Of a stretch of 64,000 bases of DNA, positions 1 through 11,179 are shown piece after piece. Source of the stretch: Microbacterium sp. BR1 (lineage in GTDB: Bacteria > Actinomycetota > Actinomycetes > Actinomycetales > Microbacteriaceae). Location: NCBI RefSeq assembly GCF_002812725.1, contig NZ_NMUN01000004.1:620001-684000 (forward strand), in the 5' to 3' direction. Under the pieces are notes generated by a model, which searched no databases, was not told where the DNA came from, and worked only from the letters and a program-made list of their open reading frames with translations. The position numbers and the translations under genes are program-made. Numbering within the stretch: position 1 is the stretch's first letter; each line of letters opens with the position of its first letter.

Positions 1-110
1 TCGCCGCGTCCCATGCTCCCATTCTCGCCTGGGGCACCGACACTCGCTCGCCTGCTTGGCGTTCTCACCGTTTCCATAGGCCCTGAAGAGACAACCATCA
101 CGCGCCGTAC

Positions 111-126
111 ATACCCTCGGGGGTAT
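111..126 (+). promoter_or_regulatory. CsoR-type operator upstream of the DUF2202 gene
   Basis: ATACCC-TCGG-GGGTAT is a perfect 6-4-6 inverted repeat ending 18 bases before the DUF2202 start codon. It matches the layout of CsoR copper-repressor operators, two C/G tracts bounded by ATA and TAT, as in front of Bacillus copZ. Its place just upstream of the ribosome binding site suits repression. The regulator is not in the window, and CsoR relatives such as CstR and RcnR use similar half-sites, so copper as the inducer is inferred. Confidence 0.6.
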
Positions 127-144
127 TGCAACGGAGGTAATGAG

Positions 145-750
145 ATGAACACCGGACCCACCCGAACGCGGTCGCTGACGACACTCGCCCTGTCGTTCGT
201 CGCCCTGTCCACCCTCGTCCTGGCGGGCTGCTCAGCAGACGACACCGCGGCAGAAGGGACGGTCGCAGCGACCCAGGAGCGCGTCGAGTGTGCCGCGCAG
301 GACACCGCGCCCAGCGAACCGACAGATCCGGCCGCGTCGGCCGAATCACGGCTGCCGTACCTGATCGAAGAAGAGAAGCTCGCACACGACGTGTACACCG
401 CGCTCGGCGAGATGTGGGACGTCAGGGTCTTCTCCAACATCGCCGCATCCGAGACCACTCACGAGGGTGCGGTCGCCGAAATCCTCCCCGCATACGATCT
501 CGCGGACCCTCGTACCGACGAGCTCGCAGTCTTCACCGACGCATCGCTCCAGGCGATGTACGACGACCTGATCGCCCTCGGATCGCGGTCGCTGGCGGAC
601 GCGATCCAGGTGGGCATCACGATCGAGAAGACCGACATCGCCGACCTCTCCGCCACGATCCCCGGAGCGCCCGCTGACATCGCCGCCCTGCTGAAACGGC
701 TGCTCACCGCCTCCGAGAACCACCTGGCCGCCTTCGAGCGGCAGGCATGA
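145..750 (+). CDS. DUF2202 ferritin-like lipoprotein
   Basis: Predicted lipid-anchored extracytoplasmic protein of 201 residues with a DUF2202 domain. No reaction is established for the family. The ATG has GGAGG at 133-137; a longer frame from base 13 lacks such a site and would bury the signal peptide. Residues 1-29 form a lipoprotein signal peptide with lipobox LAGC (Cys29). From about residue 70 the protein carries spaced Glu/His groups typical of a four-helix metal-binding bundle: EEEKLAHD, SETTHE, IEKTD and SENH. It stands alone, convergent with gatB, and its stop is three bases from the gatB stop. The CsoR-type operator at 111-126 suggests metal-stress control. A metal-binding or metal-oxidising role is inferred. 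Confidence 0.85.
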   Translation: MNTGPTRTRSLTTLALSFVALSTLVLAGCSADDTAAEGTVAATQERVECAAQDTAPSEPTDPAASAESRLPYLIEEEKLAHDVYTALGEMWDVRVFSNIAASETTHEGAVAEILPAYDLADPRTDELAVFTDASLQAMYDDLIALGSRSLADAIQVGITIEKTDIADLSATIPGAPADIAALLKRLLTASENHLAAFERQA

Positions 751-753
751 TCG

Positions 754-2256
754 CTACAGCTGGGCGGCGCGCTCCAGGACCAGTTCGCGCACGCGGGCCG
801 CGTCGGCCTGACCGCGCATGGCCTTCATGACCGCGCCGATCACCGCACCGGCCGCCTGAACCTTGCCGTCGCGAATCTTCTCCAGAACATCGGGCTGCGC
901 CTTCAGCGCCTCGTCGATGGCGGCGATCAGGGCGCCGTCGTCCGAGACGACGGCCAGGCCACGCGCGTCCACGACCTCTTGCGGGCCCCCCTCCCCCGCG
1001 ATGACGCCCTCGAGCACCTGGCGCGCAAGTTTGTCATTGAGGGTTCCGGCATCCACGAGAGCCTGCACGGCCGCGACATCCGCGGGTGCGATCAGATCGG
1101 ATGCCTCTCGCCCGGCGACGTTCGCGAGACGCGTGATCTCGCCCGTCCACCACTTGCGTGCCGCGGTCGGCGAAGCGCCGGCCTCGATGGTCGCGGCGAC
1201 CTCGGCAAGAAGACCGTTGTTGGCAACATCCTGGAACTCGAGGTCCGTGAAGCCCCACTCGGCCTTCAGCCGACGGCGCCGAGCGGGCGGAGCCTCGGGC
1301 AGCGCGGCACGCAGCTCTTCGATCAGCTCGGGCGCGGGCACCACGGGAAGCAGATCGGGCTCCGGGAAGTAGCGGTAGTCGTCGGCATCCGACTTCGGAC
1401 GACCGGGCGACGTCGTGCCGGTGTCTTCGTGCCAGTGTCGCGTCTCCTGCCTGATCGTGCCGCCCGAGGCGAGGATCGCGGCCTGACGCTGGATCTCGTA
1501 CCGAACGGCACGCTCGACCGAGCGCATCGAGTTGACGTTCTTCGTCTCGGTGCGCGTGCCGAGCTTCTCTTGACCGCGCGGGCGCAGCGACACGTTCGCG
1601 TCGCAGCGGAGGTTGCCGCGCTCCATCTTCGCGTCCGAGATATCGAGCGCCAGCACGATGTCGCGGATCGTCTGCACGTACGCCTTGGCGATCTCGGGCG
1701 CGCGGTGCTCCGCCCCGTAGATCGGCTTGGTCACGATCTCGACGAGCGGGACGCCCGCGCGGTTGTAGTCGACGAGCGAATACTCGGCACCCTGGATGCG
1801 TCCGGTCGCGCCCCCGACGTGGGTGAGCTTGCCCGCATCCTCTTCCATGTGCGCGCGTTCGATCGGCACGACGACCTCGGTACCGTCCTCGAGCTCGACG
1901 GTCACGCTGCCCTCGAAGGCGATCGGCTCGTCGTACTGCGAGATCTGGTAGTTCTTGCCCAGATCGGGGTAGAAGTAGTTCTTGCGCGCGAAGCGGCTCG
2001 ATGGAGCGATCTGGCAGCCGAGGGCGAGACCCAGGCTGATCGAGTAGCGGACGGCCTGCTCGTTCACGACCGGCAGCGAACCGGGCAGTCCCAGGTCGAC
2101 CGGTGCCAGGTCGGTGTTCGCGGGGCGACCGAACGAGTTCGGTGCGGTCGAGAACATCTTGGTCGCGGTGTTGAGTTCGACGTGCACCTCGAAGCCCAGT
2201 ACGGGCTCGAACAGTTCGAGAGCCTTGTCGAAGTCCATCAGCGGGGCCTTGGCCAT
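754..2256 (-). CDS. gatB: Asp/Glu-tRNA amidotransferase subunit B
   Basis: GatB is the tRNA-binding kinase subunit of the cytoplasmic GatCAB complex. It phosphorylates mischarged Glu-tRNA(Gln) or Asp-tRNA(Asn) so that ammonia from GatA can convert it to the amide form. The 500-residue length is normal. The N-terminal catalytic domain shows [10 protein letters not shown] near residue 22, PGSLPVVN and [18 protein letters not shown]. The last 150 or so residues form the helical YqeY-like tail that grips the tRNA. It is the last gene of gatC-gatA-gatB: its ATG shares one base with the gatA stop, so translation is probably coupled. Confidence 0.97.
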   Translation of the reverse strand: MAKAPLMDFDKALELFEPVLGFEVHVELNTATKMFSTAPNSFGRPANTDLAPVDLGLPGSLPVVNEQAVRYSISLGLALGCQIAPSSRFARKNYFYPDLGKNYQISQYDEPIAFEGSVTVELEDGTEVVVPIERAHMEEDAGKLTHVGGATGRIQGAEYSLVDYNRAGVPLVEIVTKPIYGAEHRAPEIAKAYVQTIRDIVLALDISDAKMERGNLRCDANVSLRPRGQEKLGTRTETKNVNSMRSVERAVRYEIQRQAAILASGGTIRQETRHWHEDTGTTSPGRPKSDADDYRYFPEPDLLPVVPAPELIEELRAALPEAPPARRRRLKAEWGFTDLEFQDVANNGLLAEVAATIEAGASPTAARKWWTGEITRLANVAGREASDLIAPADVAAVQALVDAGTLNDKLARQVLEGVIAGEGGPQEVVDARGLAVVSDDGALIAAIDEALKAQPDVLEKIRDGKVQAAGAVIGAVMKAMRGQADAARVRELVLERAAQL

Positions 2257-3779
2257 CAGGAAACCCCTCCTCGGGTGGTGAGCGCGGGCGCCCGATCGAG
2301 CAACGGTCCGCCCCAGGCATCCTCGAGCAGCGCCTCGAGCGCCGCGCCGACGCGGTACAGACGCGCGTCCTCGCGGACGGGCGCGAGGAACTGGATGCCG
2401 ACGGGCAGGCCGTCTTCTTCTGCCAAGCCCGACGGGATCGAGATGCCGGGCACACCGGCGAGGTTCGCCGGAATGGTCGTGACGTCGTTCAGATACATCT
2501 GCAACGGGTCGTCGACGCGTTCCCCGAGGCGGAACGCGGTCGTCGGGGCCGACGGGGTCGCGATCACGTCGACGGTGCCGAACGCCGCGTCGAAGTCGCG
2601 CTGAATCAGCGTGCGGACCTTCTGCGCCGAGCCGTAGTATGCGTCGTAGTACCCCGCCGAGAGCGCATAGGTGCCGAGAATGATGCGGCGCTTGACCTCA
2701 TCGCCGAAGCCCGCCTCGCGGGTCGCGGCCATGACATCCTCGACCGTCGAGTTGGCGTGCGGGGTGACCCGCATGCCGAAGCGGACCGAGTCGAACTTGG
2801 CCAGGTTGCTGGACGCCTCGGCCGGCAGGATCAGGTAGTAGGCGGCCACACCGTACTCGAAGTGCGGGGCGCTGATCTCGACGATCTCGGCCCCGTTCGC
2901 CTCGAGCAGCGCGAGCGATGCGCGGAAGGATTCCGAGACACCTGCCTGGAATCCGCTGTCGGGCAACTCGCGGACCACGCCGACGCGCAAACCCTTGAGA
3001 ACGTCACCGCGGGCGCCGCTGCGAGCGGCCTCGGCGAACGACGGCCAGACATCCGTCAGCGAGGTGGAGTCACGGTGGTCGTGCCCACCGATGACGTCGT
3101 GGAGCAGGCCCGCGTCGAGCACCGAGCGCGTGACGGGACCGACCTGGTCGAGGCTCGAGGCGAGGGCGATCGCGCCATACCGGCTGACCCCGCCGTACGT
3201 CGGCTTCACGCCCACGGTGCCGGTGAGGTGTGCGGGCTGGCGGATGGAGCCGCCCGTGTCCGAGCCGAGCGCGAGAGGCGCCTCGAACGCCGCGACGGCC
3301 GCGGCGGACCCGCCACCCGAGCCGCCCGGAACGCGCTCGAGATCCCACGGGTTGTGCGTCGGCCCGTAGGCGGAGTGCTCGGTCGACGACCCCATGGCGA
3401 ACTCGTCCATGTTGGTCTTGCCGAGCGGCACGAGTCCCGCGGCGCGCGACCGCGCGACGACGGTGGCATCGAAGGGTGACATGTAGCCCTCGAGGATGCG
3501 CGAGCCGCTGGTCGAGGGCATGTCCGTCGTGACGAGCACGTCCTTGATCGCGAGGGGCACACCGGCGAGGGGGCCGAGCTCCTCACCCGCCGCGCGGCGG
3601 CGGTCGATGTCGGCGGCAACGTCCAGGGCGTGATCGCTGACGTGGAGGAACGCGTGAACGTCACCGTCGACGGCGGCGATCCGATCGAGGTGTGCGCGGG
3701 TCGCGTCGACGCTCGAGACCTCGCCCTTCGCGAGGGCGTCGGCCAGCGCCGCGGCGCTCAGCCGCGTGAGATCGCTCAC
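2256..3779 (-). CDS. gatA: Asp/Glu-tRNA amidotransferase subunit A (amidase)
   Basis: GatA hydrolyses glutamine and channels ammonia to GatB for transamidation of mischarged tRNA. The 507-residue protein has the amidase-signature fold with the Lys-cisSer-Ser triad visible: Lys79 in PLAIKD, Ser154 in PGGSGGGS and Ser178 in GSDTGGSIR. The usual second serine of GGSSGGS is glycine here, which is common and outside the triad. The start overlaps the gatC stop by four bases (ATGA), and the stop abuts the gatB start. Confidence 0.97.
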   Translation of the reverse strand: MSDLTRLSAAALADALAKGEVSSVDATRAHLDRIAAVDGDVHAFLHVSDHALDVAADIDRRRAAGEELGPLAGVPLAIKDVLVTTDMPSTSGSRILEGYMSPFDATVVARSRAAGLVPLGKTNMDEFAMGSSTEHSAYGPTHNPWDLERVPGGSGGGSAAAVAAFEAPLALGSDTGGSIRQPAHLTGTVGVKPTYGGVSRYGAIALASSLDQVGPVTRSVLDAGLLHDVIGGHDHRDSTSLTDVWPSFAEAARSGARGDVLKGLRVGVVRELPDSGFQAGVSESFRASLALLEANGAEIVEISAPHFEYGVAAYYLILPAEASSNLAKFDSVRFGMRVTPHANSTVEDVMAATREAGFGDEVKRRIILGTYALSAGYYDAYYGSAQKVRTLIQRDFDAAFGTVDVIATPSAPTTAFRLGERVDDPLQMYLNDVTTIPANLAGVPGISIPSGLAEEDGLPVGIQFLAPVREDARLYRVGAALEALLEDAWGGPLLDRAPALTTRGGVS

Positions 3780-4075
3780 TGCTCCTCCCCCATGATCGCG
3801 GTCACGCGAAAACGCCCGTCTGCTGCATCCGGGGCATTCTGGAGGGCCTGCTCGAGGGTCAGCGTCTCGCTGACGACGTCGGGACGGAAGACGTTCTCGA
3901 GGGGAACGGGGTGACTCGTCGCGGGGACGTCCGGGGTGGCGACCTGCGACACCTTGGCGATGTTGTCGACGATGACGTCGAGTTCGCCCGTGAGGCGGTC
4001 CACCTCCTCGTCTGTCAGCTGGATCCGGGCGAGCACGCCCAGATGGCGCACGAGTTCGGGGGTGATTTCAGACAC
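3776..4075 (-). CDS. gatC: Asp/Glu-tRNA amidotransferase subunit C
   Basis: GatC is the small belt subunit that holds GatA and GatB together. The 99-residue length and the sequence ([17 protein letters not shown] near the start, LRxD-like FRPDVVSET and VTAIMGEEQ at the end) are typical. The GTG start follows a TAGAAT -10 box (complement of 4082-4087) by exactly six bases, and no Shine-Dalgarno is present, so the transcript is probably leaderless. It is the first gene of gatCAB. Confidence 0.95.
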   Translation of the reverse strand: MSEITPELVRHLGVLARIQLTDEEVDRLTGELDVIVDNIAKVSQVATPDVPATSHPVPLENVFRPDVVSETLTLEQALQNAPDAADGRFRVTAIMGEEQ

Positions 4076-4081
4076 TGCCCC

Positions 4082-4087
4082 ATTCTA
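4082..4087 (-). promoter_or_regulatory. Leaderless -10 box of gatCAB
   Basis: TAGAAT on the minus strand lies six bases before the gatC GTG, so transcription should start at the start codon itself. No good -35 box is visible. Confidence 0.55.
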
Positions 4088-4154
4088 GGCGTCGGGCCTG
4101 CCGCTCCCCTGCGCCTGCGCTAGTACCGGTGCCCTGACCCCGCATCCCCCAGCG

Positions 4155-4218
4155 AAACACCCATCCCGCGGCAAAAACACCCCGCGCCACAGGGTATCGC
4201 GCCGCACATGGGGTGTGT
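4155..4218. repeat. AAACACCC-type intergenic repeat, copy 1
   Basis: Two tandem AAACACCC words (4155-4162 and within 4173-4183) are followed by AGGGT (4191-4195) and the inverted word GGGGTGTGT (4210-4218). The second direct copy can pair with the inverted one. A similar arrangement recurs at 55456-55497. It lies in the 202-base gap between divergent gatC and the acyl-CoA synthetase gene, between their two -10 boxes. Confidence 0.5.
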
Positions 4219-4265
4219 CGCCGGACCGCACCGCGCGGCCCACCCGATCGACGCACGCACCGCAA

Positions 4266-4271
4266 TAGGCT
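4266..4271 (+). promoter_or_regulatory. Leaderless -10 box of the acyl-CoA synthetase gene
   Basis: TAGGCT lies six bases before the GTG at 4278. There is no Shine-Dalgarno between them, which supports that GTG as a leaderless start. Confidence 0.55.
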
Positions 4272-4277
4272 GGCGAC

Positions 4278-5981
4278 GTGACGACGACATATGAGCCGCC
4301 CAGGCCGTGGATCCAGAGCTACGCCGACGGAGTCCCGCACGACCTCGAACCCGTATCGGGCTCGCTCGTCGACATCGTCGAGGCGTCCGCACGGGACTAT
4401 CCGGATGCTCCGGCCCTGCAGTTCTTCGGACGCACCACGTCCTACCGGGAGCTGCAGCAGCAGATCGAGCGCGCCGCCGCGGGACTCCGCGCCCGGGGCG
4501 TGAAGCGGGGCGACCCCGTCGCGATCGTGCTGCCGAACTGCCCGCAGCACATCGTCGCGTTCTACGCCGTACTGCGCCTCGGCGCGGTCGTCGTCGAGCA
4601 CAACCCGTTGTACACACCGCGCGAGCTGCGCAAACAGTTCGAAGACCACGGCGCGGTGCACACCATCGCCTGGAACAAGGTCGTCCAGACCCTGCAGGAG
4701 TTTCCCGCCGACCTGGAGCAGCAGACCATCGTCTCGGTCGATGTGACGCGCGCGATGCCTGCGCGCACCCGGATCGCTCTCAGGCTTCCGATCAGCAAGG
4801 CACGCGAGGCACGCGAGGCGCTCACGACACGTGTTCGCGGCACGGTGCCGTGGGAGACCCTCGTGTCGGCCGATCCGCTGCCCTCGACCGTCCCGAAGCC
4901 CGAAACCGACGACCTCGCGATCATCCAGTACACGAGCGGCACCACGGGGACCCCGAAGGGCGCCTCGCTCACGCACCGCAACCTGCTCTCGAATGCCGCG
5001 CAGTCGCGCGCGTGGGTCCCGTCGATCCGACGCGGAGAGGGATGCGTCGTCTACGCCGTCCTGCCGATGTTCCACGCCTACGGTCTGACCCTGTGCCTGA
5101 CATTCGCGATGTCGATGGGCGCGCGGCTCGTCCTGTTCCCGCGCTTCGATCCCGACATGGTGCTGGCCGTCACCAAGAAGCATCCGGCCACCTTCCTGCC
5201 GCTCGTGCCGCCGATTGCGGAGCGTCTGTTGAAGGCCGCCCTCGAGAAGGGCGTCTCACTCGCCGGCACCGAGGTCGCGATCTCGGGCGCGATGGCCCTG
5301 CCCCATGAGCTCGTCGTGCCCTTCGAGGCAGCCTCCGGCGGGTACCTCGTCGAAGGATACGGGCTGAGCGAGTGCTCCCCCGTGCTCATGGCCAACCCGG
5401 TGGCCGACAACCGCGTCCCGGGCACGGTCGGCCTCCCGCTCCCGGGCACCGAGTGCCGGGTCGTCGACCCGGACGAACCCACGCGCGATGTGCCCGCCGG
5501 TGAGCGCGGCGAACTGCTCGTGCGCGGACCGCAGGTCTTCTCGGGCTACTACGGCAAGCCCGAAGAGACCGGCAGAGTGTTCGTCGACGGATGGTTTCGC
5601 ACCGGCGACATCGTGACGATCGACGAGGCGGGGTTCGTCCGCATCGTCGACCGGATCAAGGAGCTCATCATCACGGGCGGCTTCAACGTGGCGCCGACCG
5701 AGGTGGAGATCGCGCTGCGTCAGCACCCCGATGTGGAGGATGCGGCCGTCGTCGGGTTGCCGAACGAGCGCTCGGGGGAAGAGGTCGTCGCCGCCATCGT
5801 GCCCGTCGCGGGCGCGACAATCGACGAGGAATCCGTGCGCGAGTTCGCGCGCGGCATCTTGACGCCCTACAAAGTGCCGCGCCGGATCTTCGTCGTCGAC
5901 GAGCTGCCCAAGTCCCTGATCGGCAAGGTGCTCCGCCGACAGGTGCGCGAGTCGCTCCTGAAGCTGAACGCGGGGCGCTAG
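4278..5981 (+). CDS. Long-chain fatty-acid-CoA ligase (FadD-like)
   Basis: ANL-superfamily acyl-activating enzyme of 567 residues. It should form an acyl-adenylate from a fatty acid and ATP and pass the acyl group to CoA. The ATP-binding P-loop YTSGTTGTPKG is at residues 218-228, followed by EGYGLSECSP, the hinge region TGDIVTIDEAGF, and a C-terminal KSLIGKVLRR bearing the adenylation lysine. The start is a leaderless GTG. It is divergent from gatCAB and stands alone. The exact chain length cannot be read from sequence; medium- or long-chain acids are inferred from overall similarity to FadD. Confidence 0.88.
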   Translation: MTTTYEPPRPWIQSYADGVPHDLEPVSGSLVDIVEASARDYPDAPALQFFGRTTSYRELQQQIERAAAGLRARGVKRGDPVAIVLPNCPQHIVAFYAVLRLGAVVVEHNPLYTPRELRKQFEDHGAVHTIAWNKVVQTLQEFPADLEQQTIVSVDVTRAMPARTRIALRLPISKAREAREALTTRVRGTVPWETLVSADPLPSTVPKPETDDLAIIQYTSGTTGTPKGASLTHRNLLSNAAQSRAWVPSIRRGEGCVVYAVLPMFHAYGLTLCLTFAMSMGARLVLFPRFDPDMVLAVTKKHPATFLPLVPPIAERLLKAALEKGVSLAGTEVAISGAMALPHELVVPFEAASGGYLVEGYGLSECSPVLMANPVADNRVPGTVGLPLPGTECRVVDPDEPTRDVPAGERGELLVRGPQVFSGYYGKPEETGRVFVDGWFRTGDIVTIDEAGFVRIVDRIKELIITGGFNVAPTEVEIALRQHPDVEDAAVVGLPNERSGEEVVAAIVPVAGATIDEESVREFARGILTPYKVPRRIFVVDELPKSLIGKVLRRQVRESLLKLNAGR

Positions 5982-5986
5982 ACCCG

Positions 5987-8350
<2,364 letters not shown>

Positions 8351-8437
8351 TTAGGTTCGGCCCCCGACATCCGTCCTCCGCCCGGCGCGACCCGCCCGTC
8401 TCGCGTCCCGTCCCGCCAGACCACCCCAGCCCGCGCT

Positions 8438-8501
8438 CCGCGAGCGGTCGCGATACGACGTCACACGGCGACGTCACACGGCGAATCGCGACCGTTCGCG
8501 G
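8438..8501. repeat. Intergenic inverted repeat A with nested tandem repeat
   Basis: Left arm CCGCGAGCGGTCGCGAT (8438-8454) and right arm 8485-8501 are inverted copies matching at 16 of 17 positions. The 30-base loop is almost entirely two perfect tandem copies of CGACGTCACACGG (8456-8468 and 8469-8481). It lies in the 254-base gap between mnmA and ligA, both on the minus strand. The arm motif CGAACGGTCGCGA recurs in repeats at 29626 and 45912. Apart from this repeat and the ligA -10 box, nothing is evident in the gap. Confidence 0.75.
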
Positions 8502-8595
8502 CGTCTCGGGTGCCCGGGCCACACGACGGCTACGGTTCGCGGCATCCGCGCGATCGATCGAAGGAGCGGATGCGAGAATGCGCAGCCGAAGCGGG

Positions 8596-9729
8596 TCAGA
8601 CGCCCGCGGGGACCGCCGAAACCGTTCGGTCGATCGTGAACTGCCCGAGCACGCGTGTACCGCTGTACAGCACAGCGGTCTGGCCGGGAGCGACGCCGTC
8701 GAGCGGCACATCCGGATGCACGACGAGACGCGGCATCGGCTCGCCGTCGATCTCGTCCCCCTCGAGGAAGCTCAGGGTCGCGGGCACAGGGTCGGCATGG
8801 GCGCGGATCTGCACATGGCAGGCCAGATCCGACCCGACGGACAACGCCGCGGATCCCGCCCAGGTGAACCGTGCGCCGGAGATCTCGCCGATCGCCAGCG
8901 CCTCGCGCGGCCCGACGACGACCGTGTTGGACACGGGACGCACCTCGAGCACGAACCGGGGCTTGCCGTCGGCCGCGGGCACACCGAGTGCGAGGCCGCG
9001 CCGCTGCCCGACCGTGAACGCATGAGCGCCCTCGTGCGCGCCGACGACGGCACCGGATGCGTCGACGATGTCGCCGGGCGCCGCGCCGACGCGGTCGGCC
9101 AGCCAGCCGCGCGTGTCGCCGTCGGGGATGAAGCAGATGTCGTGGCTATCGGGCTTCTGCGCCACGGTCAGCCCGCGCGCCTCGGCCTCGGCCCGCACGA
9201 GCGCCTTCGAGGGGGTCTCACCCAGCGGGAAGAGCGTGTGCGGCAGTTGCTCCGCCGTCAGCACGCCCAGCACGTAGGACTGATCCTTCGCGGCGTCGCT
9301 CGCGCGGTGCAGCTCGAGTTCACCGGATGCCCCGGTCCGAACGATCGCGTAGTGACCCGTGACCACGGCGTCGAAACCCAGGTCGAGCGCCTTCTCCAGT
9401 ACCGCGGCGAACTTGATCCGTTCGTTGCAGCGCATGCACGGGTTCGGCGTGCGACCCGCGGCGTACTCGTTGACGAAGTCCTCGATGACGTCGTCGCGAA
9501 AGCGCTCCGAGAAGTCCCAGACGTAGAAGGGGATGCCGAGACGGTCGGCCGCGCGACGGGCGTCCATCGCGTCCTCGATCGTGCAGCATCCGCGACTCCC
9601 CGCGCGCAGCGTCCCCCCGGCGCGCGAGAGGGCGAGGTGAACGCCCGTGACGTCGTGTCCGGCATCGACGGCGCGCGCGGTGGCCACCGCGGAGTCGACA
9701 CCACCGCTCATCGCCGCGAGAACACGCAT
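8596..9729 (-). CDS. mnmA: tRNA-specific 2-thiouridylase MnmA
   Basis: Adenylates U34 of Lys, Glu and Gln tRNAs and inserts sulfur to give 2-thiouridine. The 377-residue protein has the PP-loop SGGVDS at residues 8-13, the catalytic Cys98 in NPCMRCNE (Cys101 also present) and the partner Cys199 in HDICF. The ATG lies six bases after TAGAAT (complement of 9736-9741), so it is probably leaderless. The upstream gene on the same strand encodes a cysteine desulfurase, the expected source of its persulfide sulfur. Confidence 0.96.
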   Translation of the reverse strand: MRVLAAMSGGVDSAVATARAVDAGHDVTGVHLALSRAGGTLRAGSRGCCTIEDAMDARRAADRLGIPFYVWDFSERFRDDVIEDFVNEYAAGRTPNPCMRCNERIKFAAVLEKALDLGFDAVVTGHYAIVRTGASGELELHRASDAAKDQSYVLGVLTAEQLPHTLFPLGETPSKALVRAEAEARGLTVAQKPDSHDICFIPDGDTRGWLADRVGAAPGDIVDASGAVVGAHEGAHAFTVGQRRGLALGVPAADGKPRFVLEVRPVSNTVVVGPREALAIGEISGARFTWAGSAALSVGSDLACHVQIRAHADPVPATLSFLEGDEIDGEPMPRLVVHPDVPLDGVAPGQTAVLYSGTRVLGQFTIDRTVSAVPAGV

Positions 9730-9840
9730 TCGTCGATTCTACGCGGGCCTCCTGTGCGCGGGCCGCTCCGCTCGTCGAACATCGACGCCCGGCCGGGTCG
9801 GGAGCACCGTTGTGTGACAGCCGAGCACGATGCGCGCGCG

Positions 9841-11040
9841 TCAGCCGCGCGGAGTGCGGGACGACAGACCCGCGCGCCGGGCGCGGTCGTACGCCGACGG
9901 GAGCGCCGCGAGCAGCGCCGCCACGTCTGCCGGCGTCGACGTTCGGCCGAGGGTGAACCGGAGCGCACCCGCCGCGATGTCCGGCGCGACGCCCATGGAC
10001 AGCAGGACGTGGGATGGCTCGGGCACGCCGGCCTGACATGCCGATCCGGTCGACACGGCCACGCCTGCGGCGTCGAGCAGCAGCAGCAGCGAGTCGCCCT
10101 GCGCGCCCGGCAGCACGACGTGCACGTGCCCCGGAAGACGATCCGCGCCGCTCGCCGAGACGACCACATCGGGAATCGTGGCCCGCAGACCGGCCTCCAG
10201 TTCGTCACGCAACGCGCCGATCCGGACGGCCTCCGCCGACAACTCGGCGACCGCGAGCTCGGCGGCAACGGAGAAGGCCACGGCGCCCGCGACATCCTGC
10301 GTGCCCGCCCGCAGCCCCCGCTGCTGCCCGCCGCCATGCAGCAGCGCCTCGAGCGTGACGTGCCGCGACACGACAAGAGCCCCGACCCCGACCGGCCCGC
10401 CGATCTTGTGCGCCGACGCGCTCAGCGCGACGAGCCCCGCGCCACCCTCTGCCCCGCCGCGCAGCTCCCGAAACGACAGGGGCACATGCCCGAAGGTGCC
10501 GACCGCGTCGACGTGCAGGGGAACGCCCGCATCGGATGCCGCGACGGATGCCTCGGCCACCGGCTGCAGCGAGCCCACCTCGTTGTTGGCACCGAGCAGC
10601 GTCGCGACCGCGACCCGCTCGTCCGCGAGAGCGACGCTCCATGCGTCCCGGTCGATGCGGGCATCGGCGTCGATCGGCACCGACCGCGCGTCCGCCTCGC
10701 CGCTCGTCTCGAGCCAGCGGACCGTGTCGAGGGTCGCGTGGTGCTCGCCCTCGGGCACCACGAGGAGGTTGCGCCCGGTCGCAGCACGCCGGGCGCGCAG
10801 CAGTCCCGTGAGGGCCAGGTTGATCGATTCGGTCCCGCCCGAGGTGAAGACGACCTCGATGGGCTGGCAGTCGAGGGCGGCGGCAAGCCGATCACGGGCG
10901 TCCTCGAGCAGGCGCCGCGCGGACTGGCCGGCACCGTGGATCGACGACGCGTTGCCGACGACCGCGGATGCCTCGAGCCACGCCGCACGCGCCTCGGCCC
11001 GCAGCGGGGTCGTCGCCGCGTGGTCGAGGTAGGCGTTCAC
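9841..11040 (-). CDS. Cysteine desulfurase (IscS/NifS family)
   Basis: PLP enzyme that converts cysteine to alanine and carries the sulfur as an enzyme persulfide. It begins with AYLDHAATTPLR; the PLP lysine is Lys212 in SASAHKIGG, and the active cysteine is Cys335 in STGSACQAG. I chose GTG at 11040 (399 residues) over a frame nine codons longer because the family begins right before AYLDHAATT and a GAGAGT -10-like box sits six bases upstream. It precedes mnmA by 111 bases and probably supplies it; a role in Fe-S cluster assembly is also possible. Confidence 0.93.
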   Translation of the reverse strand: MNAYLDHAATTPLRAEARAAWLEASAVVGNASSIHGAGQSARRLLEDARDRLAAALDCQPIEVVFTSGGTESINLALTGLLRARRAATGRNLLVVPEGEHHATLDTVRWLETSGEADARSVPIDADARIDRDAWSVALADERVAVATLLGANNEVGSLQPVAEASVAASDAGVPLHVDAVGTFGHVPLSFRELRGGAEGGAGLVALSASAHKIGGPVGVGALVVSRHVTLEALLHGGGQQRGLRAGTQDVAGAVAFSVAAELAVAELSAEAVRIGALRDELEAGLRATIPDVVVSASGADRLPGHVHVVLPGAQGDSLLLLLDAAGVAVSTGSACQAGVPEPSHVLLSMGVAPDIAAGALRFTLGRTSTPADVAALLAALPSAYDRARRAGLSSRTPRG

Positions 11041-11166
11041 CCCACAACTCTCACATATCGGCGGCACGGCGGCTTCAGACGCACGCGTGCGCGCCGAGCC
11101 CCGACGAACGCCTGTGCGCCGAGAGGACGTCCCCCTCCGCGTAACGCGCAGGACTCACGCGCTGGT

Positions 11167-11172
11167 TAGGGT
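11167..11172 (+). promoter_or_regulatory. Leaderless -10 box of glgX
   Basis: TAGGGT lies seven bases before ATG 11180 with no ribosome binding site between. It rules out the upstream in-frame starts, which would lie outside the transcript. Confidence 0.5.
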
Positions 11173-11179
11173 TGTCCCC

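Noticed and set aside
979..2604. A 541-codon plus-strand open frame opposite gatB and gatA
   Set aside because: It is antisense to two certain genes and has low-complexity Arg/Gly/Asp-rich sequence, as GC-rich antisense frames do. Similar long frames at 4068-5183, 6863-9025, 8308-11169 and 50479-53544 were rejected for the same reason.
8456..8481. Possible CRISPR seed
   Set aside because: Only two adjacent copies of a 13-mer with no spacer between them; no cas genes nearby.
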